From an uncultured Dialister sp. (GTDB taxonomy: Bacteria > Bacillota > Negativicutes > Veillonellales > Dialisteraceae): a DNA stretch of 7,237 nt. Under the pieces are notes generated by a model. The model saw only the letters and a list, made by a program, of their open reading frames with translations. It made no database searches and was not told where the DNA came from. Of the stretch, positions 1-6,017 are shown one piece after another; the first letter of the stretch is position 1, and every line of letters starts with the position of its first letter. A program made the translations under genes and the position numbers. Location: positions 1-7,237 of the forward strand of contig NZ_UPZP01000105.1 of the NCBI RefSeq assembly GCF_900538805.1, given 5' to 3'.

Positions 1-45
1 GTTACGCGCCGCGGTTAGGATAGGCCCTTTGGGCCGCATAAGAAG

Positions 46-77
46 AACCACCAGCTATGCTGGTGGGTTTCTTTTTT
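46..77 (+). terminator. Intrinsic terminator, possibly bidirectional
   Basis: An 8-bp perfect stem (CCACCAGC at 48-55, GCTGGTGG at 59-66) with a 3-base loop is followed by a T-rich tract (68-77). This is the classic rho-independent form for a rightward transcript starting outside the window. On the minus strand the same stem is followed by TTCTTCTT, so it may also stop readthrough from trkH. A smaller GGCCC/GGGCC hairpin lies at 23-35. No coding end can be assigned to bases 1-45. Confidence 0.8.
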
Positions 78-122
78 GATTGCCCGTATTTGAAGTGAAT
101 GACCGTCGGCAGCCCGCCGCCC

Positions 123-270
123 CTGTCATTTCGACCGGAACGAAGTGGAGAAATCTCACTCCGAAATAGTACAAGGCCTATTATGGTGGGAGATTTTAGG
201 GCTCAGAGTATCAATAGAGGATAAAACCTTTACCGCCAATACCGCCGCACCGCCCCGCTCAACATGACAG
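123..270. repeat. Small interspersed element with inverted ends
   Basis: CTGTCAT (123-129) is mirrored by ATGACAG (264-270), and inside it AAATCTC (151-157) is mirrored by GAGATTT (190-196). Bases 125-157 resemble, from memory, a widely scattered bacterial intergenic repeat that begins GTCATTTCGACC and ends GGAGAAATCTC. That segment folds by ATTTC (128-132) pairing with GAAAT (150-154). The rest of 80-395 holds no credible reading frame. Interpretation as a small non-coding mobile element (MITE-like) is inference. Confidence 0.45.
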
Positions 271-285
271 TAGGGAGTCGCAGGT

Positions 286-320
286 GTCTGATTGTCTGAC
301 CGTCTGAAGTCTGACTGTCT
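286..320. repeat. Degenerate octamer repeat (GTCTGANN)
   Basis: GTCTGA occurs at 286, 294, 302 and 309, with a fifth partial GTCT at 317, giving a roughly 8-base period. It runs directly into the heptamer array that follows. No coding function is visible. Confidence 0.6.
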
Positions 321-389
321 ATCTTCTATCTTCTAACTTCTATCTTCTAACTTCTACCTTCTATCTTCTACCTTCTATCTTCTATCTTC
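320..389. repeat. Heptamer tandem array (TATCTTC), 10 copies
   Basis: Ten contiguous 7-base units run from 320 to 389: six are TATCTTC, and the rest are TAACTTC or TACCTTC, differing only at the third base. The array ends 6 bases before the trkH stop codon, so in trkH mRNA it would be a purine-rich GAAGATA repeat in the 3' untranslated region. The same heptamer appears in opposite orientation at 4935-4955. Confidence 0.85.
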
Positions 390-395
390 TCATCC

Positions 396-1844
396 TCACC
401 ATCCGCTCTTTTTCCAGAAGGAAGGGATGAAAATGGAGAGGAGGGTCACGGATTCCAGTCTTCCGAAGAGCATGGACAGGCAGACGATGACCTTGGAGAA
501 ATCCGGCAGCGCCGCATAGGTGCAGGTGGCGCCGAATTCACCGAAGGCGGGACCGGCGTTGCTCATGGTGGTGAAGGCCACGCCCAGGGCGTCCATGAAA
601 GCAAGGCCGTCAAACATCATGGCCCCTGCCCACAGGGTGGAGAGGGCCATGTAGATGAAGAAGAAGGCCAGCACCTGGAGTACTGTATTCCGGGAGAATT
701 TTTCCTTTCCCACGGTCATGTGGAAAACTGCCCTTGGGTGCATGTGGAGCTTCAGAATGGCGGAGAAGCATTTGAAGAGAAGAATGAGACGTATCACCTT
801 CAGCCCGCCGGCGGTGGAGCCGCCGCAGCCTCCGACTATGATGATGAGGAGAAGGATAAATTTGGCAAAGGAAGGCCATTGGTCAAAGTCGGCGGATACG
901 TAGCCGGTGGTGGAGGACAGGGAGGCGGACTGGAAGAGGGCTTCTCGGAGGGATTCCGGAAGGGACATATGGCCCTGGAGCACCAGGGAGGCGGTGATGA
1001 GAAGGGCCGCCGCTGCCACCATGAGGAGGTAGACTTTGAATTCCGTATCCTGCAGGAGCACATGGAGACCCCGTTTCCAAGCGTCCACGTAGAGGCCGAA
1101 GTTGGCGCTGGAAATGACCATGAAGAAGGTAAGTATCATTTCCAGGGAGAAACTGTGATAGTAGGCAATGCTTTCATTTCTGGTGGAAAAACCGCCGGTG
1201 GCAATGGTGGAGAAGGCATGGTCCAATGCTTCCCAGAAACCCATGCCCCAGAGCATTAAGGCCGCCGTGGCAGCGGCGGTGATACAAAAGTACACGCAGA
1301 AAAGGGCCAGTGCCGTTTCTTTGATGCGGGGGAGGGGCTTGGAAGAGGTGGGTCCTGTGCTTTCGGCATTCACCATTTTCGTAGTGCCCCGTCCCGCCTG
1401 GGGGAAGAGGGCCACGAAGATGACGATGATGCCCAGACCTCCCAGCCAGTGGGTCATGGCGCGGAAGAAAAGAATGGACGGCGGCAGGGGCGAAAGGTCA
1501 TTGATGACGGTGGCCCCGGTACCGGTGAGGCCGGACACGCTTTCCACCAGTCCGTCCAGCGGGGAGAGGGTGCCGGAACAGATATAGGGAATGGCATAGA
1601 GCAGGGACACGGCAATCCAGGAAAGGGCGGTGATGGCGGTGCCCTCCCGGAGCGTGAGACTCACATTGGGAGATAGATTTCTTCTGCGGAGAAGGAGGTA
1701 AAGAAGAAGGGACAGCAGGGCAGGGATGAGGAAGGAGAACACCGGCCCGCCGTAATAGAGGGAAAGGAGCAGGGGAAGAAGGAGCACGGCGCCGGCACCC
1801 AGAAGGATGCGGGAGAGCATGGATTGGATGATGCGGATGTTCAT
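396..1844 (-). CDS. trkH: TrkH-family potassium uptake pore subunit
   Basis: This encodes the ion-conducting membrane subunit of the Trk potassium uptake system, 482 residues, close to the usual TrkH length (about 480). The fold is four repeated membrane-pore-membrane units, and all four pore loops are visible: TGTG (107-110), ATGGF (215-219), TTGY (312-315) and SNAGP (428-432). The glycine-rich GGCGGSTAGG stretch (338-347) matches the intramembrane gating loop after the third pore helix. GRLE (461-464) in the last membrane helix carries the conserved arginine. The start ATG lies 1 base past the trkA stop, with a modest AGGGA ribosome site 5 bases upstream inside the end of trkA, which suggests translational coupling. 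It would work with TrkA, encoded immediately upstream. The frame is intact. Confidence 0.95.
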   Translation of the reverse strand: MNIRIIQSMLSRILLGAGAVLLLPLLLSLYYGGPVFSFLIPALLSLLLYLLLRRRNLSPNVSLTLREGTAITALSWIAVSLLYAIPYICSGTLSPLDGLVESVSGLTGTGATVINDLSPLPPSILFFRAMTHWLGGLGIIVIFVALFPQAGRGTTKMVNAESTGPTSSKPLPRIKETALALFCVYFCITAAATAALMLWGMGFWEALDHAFSTIATGGFSTRNESIAYYHSFSLEMILTFFMVISSANFGLYVDAWKRGLHVLLQDTEFKVYLLMVAAAALLITASLVLQGHMSLPESLREALFQSASLSSTTGYVSADFDQWPSFAKFILLLIIIVGGCGGSTAGGLKVIRLILLFKCFSAILKLHMHPRAVFHMTVGKEKFSRNTVLQVLAFFFIYMALSTLWAGAMMFDGLAFMDALGVAFTTMSNAGPAFGEFGATCTYAALPDFSKVIVCLSMLFGRLESVTLLSIFIPSFWKKSGW

Positions 1845-1845
1845 A

Positions 1846-3192
1846 CTAGTCCCTGCCTTTGAAATAGGAAATCACGTCCTGCGCCCTGTCCGCCTCTGCA
1901 ATGAGAATGACGCTGTCACCGGCGGCAAGGACGGAATGGCCGTCAGGAATGTAAACCCTGCCATCCCGCACATAGGCGCCTACCAGGCAGGACTTGGGGA
2001 GGCCCGCCTTCATGAGGGGCTTTCCGGCGGCCTTGGAACCTTCGGGAATGACGATTTCCAAAGCCTCCGCCCTGGCCCCTTCCAGCAGGGACACAGAAAC
2101 CACGCTTCCGCTCCGCACAAAGGCAAGCACCTCACCGGCCGCGAGAAGGCGGGTGGACAGGACGATGTCGATGCCCACCTGCTGCATGAGGGCGATGTAT
2201 TCCGTGCGGGTCACCCGCACCATGGTCTGTCCGGCGCCCAGATGTTTTGCCAGAAGGGCCATCATGAGGTTCAGCCTTTCGTCCTTGGTGGTGCAGATCA
2301 CCGTGTCCGCCTCCGATACCCCTTCCTGGGTGAGCAGGTCCATGTCCGTGCCGTCGCCTAAGAGGACCATGCTCTTTTTCAGCTTTTCCGCCATCTGCTG
2401 GCAGTGGTCTTCATTATTGTCGATGACCTTCACTGAAATCCCCTGCTTCTCCAGCATGGGAGCCAGGGCCTGCCCCGTGCGGCCGGCGCCGATGATGAGG
2501 GCCTTCTTCGTCCGGCGCTGGTACTTGGCATGGCCGTGGGATGAAATTTCTGCAAGGGATTCCGGATTTCCAAGGAAATACACGTTGTCCAGCGGCAGCA
2601 GCCTGTCACTGCCGTGGGGGATAATCATGTGGTGGTCCCGGAGGATGAGGGCGATGAGAACGGATGGCGGCAGGGTGATGTCCTTTAATTCCTTATGGGC
2701 AAAGGGAGAGCGGGGACTGAGTTTCATTTCCAGAAGACGCACCCGACCTTTTGCAAAATCCTCCACGTTAATGGCGGAGGGCGTCATCACCAGCCGGCTG
2801 ATTTCACGGGCCGTAATGAGCTCCGGACTCAGCACCAGGTCGATGTCAAAATTTTCCTTAATGTAGTCCACCGGCTCCGACAGGAACTTCGGGTCCCTGA
2901 TGCGGGCGATGGTATGGGGAATGCCGTTCTTCTTCGCCAGCATGCAGGCGATAATATTCACCTCATCCATGGCCGTCACCGCCACCAGCAGGTCGCTCTT
3001 CGAAGCATCCCGGCTCCGCATAAAGGAAGGACTGGTACCGTCGGCATGGATGGTAAGCACATCCAGGTCATTCCGGATGGCCTCCAGCTTTTCCTCGTCC
3101 GAATCCACCACCACCACGTCGTAGCCCTCATTGGATAAAAGCTTGGAAACGATATAGCCCAAATGGCCGGCACCAATAACGATAATACGCAT
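1846..3192 (-). CDS. trkA: TrkA-type nucleotide-binding regulator of Trk potassium uptake
   Basis: This is the cytoplasmic peripheral subunit that binds NAD(H) and gates the TrkH pore. It has 448 residues, near the usual 450-460 of full-length TrkA, and consists of two tandem RCK halves. Residues 1-125 form the first Rossmann domain, with GAGHLG (7-12) and the acidic D30 ending strand 2. A TrkA-C domain follows at about 140-225. The second Rossmann domain (about 230-345) has GAGRTG (235-240) and D258, followed by a second TrkA-C domain (about 365-445). The double-RCK form is typical of TrkA; KtrA-type subunits usually have one RCK unit. The start has a good AAGGGAG ribosome site 7 bases upstream (3200-3206). 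It is first in the operon with trkH. Confidence 0.95.
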   Translation of the reverse strand: MRIIVIGAGHLGYIVSKLLSNEGYDVVVVDSDEEKLEAIRNDLDVLTIHADGTSPSFMRSRDASKSDLLVAVTAMDEVNIIACMLAKKNGIPHTIARIRDPKFLSEPVDYIKENFDIDLVLSPELITAREISRLVMTPSAINVEDFAKGRVRLLEMKLSPRSPFAHKELKDITLPPSVLIALILRDHHMIIPHGSDRLLPLDNVYFLGNPESLAEISSHGHAKYQRRTKKALIIGAGRTGQALAPMLEKQGISVKVIDNNEDHCQQMAEKLKKSMVLLGDGTDMDLLTQEGVSEADTVICTTKDERLNLMMALLAKHLGAGQTMVRVTRTEYIALMQQVGIDIVLSTRLLAAGEVLAFVRSGSVVSVSLLEGARAEALEIVIPEGSKAAGKPLMKAGLPKSCLVGAYVRDGRVYIPDGHSVLAAGDSVILIAEADRAQDVISYFKGRD

Positions 3193-3199
3193 ATCTCTG

Positions 3200-3248
3200 C
3201 TCCCTTCTCTGAAAGGAATCTACTTACCCTTCACCTCTTATTGTATCA
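3200..3248 (-). promoter_or_regulatory. Probable extended -10 promoter and ribosome site of trkA
   Basis: Read on the minus strand, TGATACAAT (3248-3240) is an extended -10 element (TG, one base, then TACAAT). No good -35 hexamer lies at the usual distance, which fits the extended -10 class. The ribosome site AAGGGAG is at 3206-3200. This would give a leader of about 40 bases. The assignment is by motif only. Confidence 0.45.
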
Positions 3249-3269
3249 CGGTGGGGATAGGGGTAATGT

Positions 3270-3505
3270 CGGCTTACCGTTGTCCGCTGTCCACCGACCG
3301 CCGTAGGCACCCTCCTGCCAGACACTTGCGCCCCCCTTTGCTGGCTGGCGCCACCACCTTTCCCCTAAAGGGAAGCATGTCACTGGATTCTCAGTCGCCT
3401 ACGGCTCCCTACGAATCCAGTTCCTTTGCCACCCCGCTTCGCGGTGGGACTATGGGTGCTGAACTTTGTGCCACATGGGATGTAGGGGAAGAGTAGAGCG
3501 GTTTA
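3270..3505. repeat. Palindrome-rich intergenic stretch without a gene
   Basis: It resembles the degenerate intergenic repeat text common in some Firmicutes. It contains a TGGCGCCA palindrome (3346-3353), TTCCC (3360-3364) pairing with GGGAA (3370-3374), the larger hairpin at 3382-3421, and a bulged CCGC/GCGG stem with a TTC loop (3429-3447). An open frame crosses it (3251-3496), but it has no ribosome site and follows the palindromes, so I do not call it a gene. Confidence 0.5.
3382..3421. repeat. Inverted repeat with 9-bp perfect arms
   Basis: ACTGGATTC (3382-3390) and GAATCCAGT (3413-3421) are perfectly complementary and enclose 22 bases. On the minus strand the enclosed part contains an inner GCC-GTA-GGC hairpin bordered on both sides by GA. 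It looks like a member of a dispersed palindromic family; copy number in the genome is unknown. Confidence 0.7.
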
Positions 3506-3510
3506 TTCTG

Positions 3511-3570
3511 CCCCCTGAATAGGGGGGAAGTCCGGCGCAGCCGGATAGGGGGTAGCCGCGTTAGCGGCTA
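3511..3570. repeat. Cluster of three consecutive perfect stem-loops
   Basis: Three perfect hairpins lie in 60 bases: CCCCCT/AGGGGG (3511-3526, loop GAAT), TCCGGC/GCCGGA (3531-3545, loop GCA) and TAGCCGC/GCGGCTA (3553-3570, loop GTTA). A second AGGGGG at 3547-3552 could replace the first right arm, giving an alternative fold. No T-tract follows, so these are not typical terminators. Confidence 0.8.
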
Positions 3571-3633
3571 ATTATCGTAATGCAGTTCCTGCTGATGAAT
3601 CCAAAGGTATTCAGTCGGAACCATCCTGCAGCC

Positions 3634-3654
3634 GGCAGTCGGAAGCCGATTGCC
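3634..3654. repeat. 9-bp stem-loop with AAG loop
   Basis: GGCAGTCGG (3634-3642) pairs with CCGATTGCC (3646-3654), with one G-T wobble and a 3-base loop. CAGTCGGAA occurs here (3636-3644) and again just upstream (3612-3620). The surrounding 3571-3728 shows nothing else I can support. Confidence 0.6.
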
Positions 3655-3728
3655 TTCATCTTTACCCCAGCGGCTCCTTCCCGCCGACGGGTATTTAACA
3701 CTATATGTCTCATATGTCCCGCGTACCA

Positions 3729-3755
3729 AGATTCTTCGCCCGGGCTCAGAATGAC
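3729..3755 (-). repeat. Dispersed palindromic repeat (GTCATTCTGAGC type)
   Basis: On the minus strand it begins GTCATTCTGAGC and ends GCGAAGAATCT, a motif I recognise as widely scattered in bacterial intergenic DNA. Arms ATTCT (3731-3735) and AGAAT (3748-3752) flank a GCCCGGGC core (3738-3745), with GA opposite GA between outer arms and core. It also creates a spurious peptide on the minus strand. Confidence 0.6.
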
Positions 3756-3798
3756 GATTGGACGGGAAGGCAAGAACGTAACGCTGACTTTATATTCA

Positions 3799-3815
3799 TC
3801 GCCGCGAAGCGGCGA
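3799..3815. repeat. 7-3-7 perfect stem-loop preceding the 9-mer array
   Basis: TCGCCGC (3799-3805) and GCGGCGA (3809-3815) are perfect complements around a GAA loop. The right arm continues into TACCACAACCCT and then into the 9-base array. The 17 bases 3811-3827 recur exactly at 6957-6973. Confidence 0.8.
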
Positions 3816-3821
3816 TACCAC

Positions 3822-3929
3822 AACCCTTTGAACCCTTTGAACCCTTTGAACCCTTTGAACCCTTTGAACCCTTTGAACCCTTTGAACCCTCTGAACCCTC
3901 TGAACCTTCTGAACCTTCTGAACCCTCAC
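3822..3929. repeat. 9-base tandem array, 11 full copies (AACCCTTTG)
   Basis: Seven AACCCTTTG units (3822-3884) are followed by two AACCCTCTG (3885-3902), two AACCTTCTG (3903-3920) and a final unit reading AACCCTCAC that merges into a hairpin. All unit differences are C/T changes and sit at the lysR-proximal end. Because 9 is divisible by 3, all frames read as repetitive peptides (for example Asn-Pro-Leu), which gives misleading open frames. The array lies beyond the lysR stop codon. Confidence 0.95.
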
Positions 3930-3944
3930 GCCTCAGGCGTGTCC
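3921..3944 (+). repeat. Hairpin module: AACCCTC, 6-3-6 stem-loop, then TCC
   Basis: CACGCC (3927-3932) and GGCGTG (3936-3941) pair around TCA, flanked by AACCCT before and TCC after. It is one of the conserved-flank, variable-stem modules seen again at 6928, 6968 and 7002. It sits 3 bases beyond the lysR stop; it might end that transcript, but there is no U-tract. Confidence 0.75.
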
Positions 3945-4826
3945 TTATCCCAATTCCTTCACCAGGCACTCCAGAAACCGCTCCATGCCCTTGGACAGGC
4001 GGTGCCCTTTCAGGCAGAAGAAGGTGATGGTGTGATGATAGGCCGGCCAGTCCAGGGGGCGGAGGACCATGTTTTCTTCCGGCCTTTCCCAGGGGGCCCA
4101 CATGACCAGGGCGGCGGAGAGGCCTTCGCTGGCCAGCTGGAGGGCGGAGGCACGGGCGTCTACGGCAAAGAGGATGGGCGGGCGGAGGTCCGCTTCCTGG
4201 AAGAATTGTTTCACCGTGTCCTCGGTGCTGCGGCTCACTGCCAGCGGGACGTTTTCCAGGTCTTTGGCGGAAAGGATTTCCTTTTCCGGCAGGAAATGGG
4301 ACGCCCTTTCTCCGACAGCCACCAGGGATGCCGTTTCTTCATGGAGGATATGGAAGAGGGAGGGATCCGGCAGGGGCGCGTTGGTGATGCCTATTTCAGA
4401 AATGCCCCGGCGCACTTCTTCCGCCAGAGGCACCTGGTAGGATTCCCGGATGCGGAAGGTCATGTCCCTGTATTTTTTATGAAAGGGACCGATGCCCTTT
4501 TCAATGACCATGGGCATGAGGGAAGGCGACAGGGATAGGCGCAGGGTGCCGGAGAGCCCTTCCTCCAAAGTGGCGATTTCGGACCGGGCGGTGCTGTCTG
4601 CTTCGCATATCTGTCGGGCCTGGCGGTAGAGAATCCATCCAGCCTCCGTGAGCTCCAGGGTGTGCCGGCCCTTTCTCGGCTTCACCAGCACGGCACCGTA
4701 TTCCTTTTCCAGCACCTGCAGCTGCCGCGTCAGCGCCGGCTGGGCCACGTGGATTTCCCGGGCCGCCTTGTTCATGCCGCCGGCCTCCACCATGGCAATA
4801 AAATTTTTGTAGAATTCAATATTCAT
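3945..4826 (-). CDS. LysR-type transcriptional regulator
   Basis: This encodes a DNA-binding regulator of 293 residues from the chosen start, the usual LysR length. The N-terminal winged helix-turn-helix occupies about residues 1-60, with NKAAREIHVAQPALTRQLQ (19-37) spanning the helix-turn-helix and recognition helix, followed by the familiar LTEAG motif. A linker helix leads to the effector-binding domain (about 90-293). The frame opens 15 codons earlier (ATG ending at 4871), but those residues (Phe/Tyr-rich) are not typical of the family, and the ATG at 4826-4824 has GGTGA 5 bases upstream, so I start there. It is divergent from the AEC transporter, the usual layout of a LysR regulator and its target. 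The inducer is unknown, and autorepression is likely but not shown. Confidence 0.92.
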   Translation of the reverse strand: MNIEFYKNFIAMVEAGGMNKAAREIHVAQPALTRQLQVLEKEYGAVLVKPRKGRHTLELTEAGWILYRQARQICEADSTARSEIATLEEGLSGTLRLSLSPSLMPMVIEKGIGPFHKKYRDMTFRIRESYQVPLAEEVRRGISEIGITNAPLPDPSLFHILHEETASLVAVGERASHFLPEKEILSAKDLENVPLAVSRSTEDTVKQFFQEADLRPPILFAVDARASALQLASEGLSAALVMWAPWERPEENMVLRPLDWPAYHHTITFFCLKGHRLSKGMERFLECLVKELG

Positions 4827-4903
4827 GGACATCACCATATATAAAAAGAATGAATAAAAATTATAAAACAAACAAATAAGTTAAATCAGAAATCTATATT
4901 ATT

Positions 4904-4933
4904 ATTATAGGATAGGAAAGGATATACTGTAAA
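4904..4933 (-). promoter_or_regulatory. Sigma-A promoter for the LysR regulator
   Basis: On the minus strand TTTACA (4933-4928) and a perfect TATAAT (4909-4904) are separated by 18 bases. Transcription would start near 4897, giving a leader of about 70 bases before the chosen start codon. The surrounding DNA is strongly AT-rich compared with the genes. Confidence 0.65.
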
Positions 4934-4934
4934 G

Positions 4935-4955
4935 GATAGAAGATAGAAGATAGAT
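4935..4955. repeat. Three-copy heptamer (GATAGAA) in the divergent intergenic region
   Basis: GATAGAA, GATAGAA and GATAGAT are contiguous here. They are the reverse complement (in rotated phase) of the heptamer array at 320-389. They lie just upstream of the lysR -35 box and between the two divergent promoters. Confidence 0.65.
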
Positions 4956-4958
4956 GAG

Positions 4959-4987
4959 TGCAAAACTTTTATCCTTATTGATATGAT
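4959..4987 (+). promoter_or_regulatory. Possible extended -10 promoter of the AEC transporter
   Basis: TGATATGAT (4979-4987) fits an extended -10 element (TG, one base, then TATGAT). The position 17 bases upstream (4959-4964, TGCAAA) is a poor -35, consistent with a promoter needing an activator. A start near 4994 would leave a short leader that just includes the ribosome site at 4997-5003. Confidence 0.35.
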
Positions 4988-4989
4988 AA
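4975..4989. promoter_or_regulatory. Possible LysR-type operator (T-N11-A dyad)
   Basis: TTAT (4975-4978) and ATAA (4986-4989) form a dyad in which T4976 and A4988 are 11 bases apart, the LysR-box spacing. It overlaps the proposed -10 of the transporter, which would suit repression better than activation. In AT-rich DNA such dyads occur by chance, so this is weak. Confidence 0.22.
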
Positions 4990-5009
4990 TGTGACTGAAA
5001 GGAATGACT

Positions 5010-5948
5010 ATGGACGCTGTTTTACAGGGATTATCGGGCATATTTGAAGTGGTCCTCATCGCGGGACTGGGCTTTTATCTGGCAAGGAGCGGATGGCTCT
5101 GGGAGACGGCGGGAAAGGACCTCACCCGCCTCACCATGACCGTGGCACTGCCGCCTCTTATGATTTATTCTTTGAAATCCAATTTCACCCAGCACCAGCT
5201 TATCGAGACAGCACCGGATCTGCTGCTTCCCTTTGCTTCCATTTTTGCGGCCTATCTGGCGGGGCGCCTATGGGCGGCCATCCTTCATATATCACCGAAG
5301 CGCCGGGGCGTCTTTACCTGCACCTGCTGCATTGCCAACGCCATTTTCATCGGCCTTCCTGTGAACGTGGCCCTTTTCGGGGAAAAGAGCGTGCCCGCTG
5401 CCATGCTCTACTACATCGCCAACACCGCCATGTTCTGGGGCCTTGGGGCCTACCTTATTGTGAAGGACGCCGGAAGCGGAAGAAAATTCACATTTCCGGA
5501 AATGATGAAGAAGCTCCGTACCCCGCCGCTCATGGGCTTCCTGGCCGGCGTGGCGCTGGTGCTTCTGGACATTCCCCTTCCTGCTTTTGCCATGACCGCC
5601 TGCCGGTATGTGGGGAATATGGCCACCCCCATGGCCCTCATGGTGGTGGGCATCCAGATGAGCCGGATTCCTCTCTCCTCCATTCACTGGGACCGGGACC
5701 TGGTGGGCGCCATGGCAGGACGATTCATCCTTTCGCCCCTCTGCCTCTACCTGCTCCTTCCCTTTATTCCCGTGAGCCCCATGTCTGCCCACGTATTCCT
5801 CCTGCAGGCCGGCATGCCGGCCATGACAAACATGACCATCCTGGCCGCCTCCGTCGGCGCCGACGCCAAGTATTCCACCACCGTCAACTGCATTTCCCTC
5901 CTTCTGGGAATCTTCTTCATTCCCTTCTACATGTTTCTCTTTTCATAA
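5010..5948 (+). CDS. AEC (auxin efflux carrier) family transporter, probable organic-acid permease
   Basis: This encodes an integral membrane transporter of 312 residues, the normal AEC length, with about ten hydrophobic segments. Family-typical stretches are visible: NAIFIGLP (about 110-117), LRTPPLMGFLAG (169-180), ATPMALMVVGIQMS (205-218) and the glycine/alanine-rich GMPAMTNMTILAASVGAD (268-285) near the C-terminus. Bacterial members include malate permeases, so a carboxylate substrate is plausible but not shown. An ATG two codons upstream (5004) is only 1 base from the GAAAGGA site (4997-5003); the ATG at 5010 has a 6-base spacing, so I prefer it. It is divergent from lysR and followed after 69 bases by the flavin reductase gene with no terminator between them. 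Confidence 0.88.
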   Translation: MDAVLQGLSGIFEVVLIAGLGFYLARSGWLWETAGKDLTRLTMTVALPPLMIYSLKSNFTQHQLIETAPDLLLPFASIFAAYLAGRLWAAILHISPKRRGVFTCTCCIANAIFIGLPVNVALFGEKSVPAAMLYYIANTAMFWGLGAYLIVKDAGSGRKFTFPEMMKKLRTPPLMGFLAGVALVLLDIPLPAFAMTACRYVGNMATPMALMVVGIQMSRIPLSSIHWDRDLVGAMAGRFILSPLCLYLLLPFIPVSPMSAHVFLLQAGMPAMTNMTILAASVGADAKYSTTVNCISLLLGIFFIPFYMFLFS

Positions 5949-5981
5949 ATGGTAAAATAAAGAAAAGGGACAGATTTTTAT

Positions 5982-6003
5982 TTCTATTCTACTTCTATTC
6001 TAT
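5982..6003 (+). repeat. Duplicated 11-mer upstream of the flavin reductase ribosome site
   Basis: TTCTATTCTAC (5982-5992) is followed directly by TTCTATTCTAT (5993-6003), immediately before the ribosome site AAGGAGG. The 69-base spacer otherwise has no clear terminator or promoter. Confidence 0.6.
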
Positions 6004-6017
6004 AAGGAGGAACCCAT

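Noticed and set aside
3251..3496. Plus-strand open frame of 81 codons between trkA and lysR
   Set aside because: It lies across palindromic repeats, lacks a ribosome site, and its composition follows the repeats.
3561..3929. Minus-strand open frame of 122 codons rich in Arg-Val-Gln repeats
   Set aside because: The repetitive part is the 9-base array read in frame, and the middle is the dispersed palindrome. No ribosome site supports the start.
3822..3929. CRISPR array
   Set aside because: Units are 9 bases and contiguous, with no spacers; no cas gene is present.
3927..3941. Intrinsic terminator of lysR
   Set aside because: The stem is good, but the minus-strand downstream sequence is GGGTTCAG-type repeats with no U-tract.
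3705..4538. Plus-strand open frame of 277 codons with Asn-Pro-Leu repeats
   Set aside because: It crosses the non-coding array and then runs antisense through the well-supported lysR gene.
4827..4871. Upstream start giving a 308-residue LysR protein
   Set aside because: The extra 15 residues are atypical for the family, and the ATG at 4826 has a well-placed GGTGA site.
4923..4928. TATACT as a plus-strand -10 for the transporter
   Set aside because: No acceptable -35 or extended -10 accompanies it, and it overlaps the lysR -35 region.
5004..5009. ATG at 5004 as start of the AEC transporter
   Set aside because: It is only 1 base from the ribosome site; the ATG at 5010 has normal spacing.
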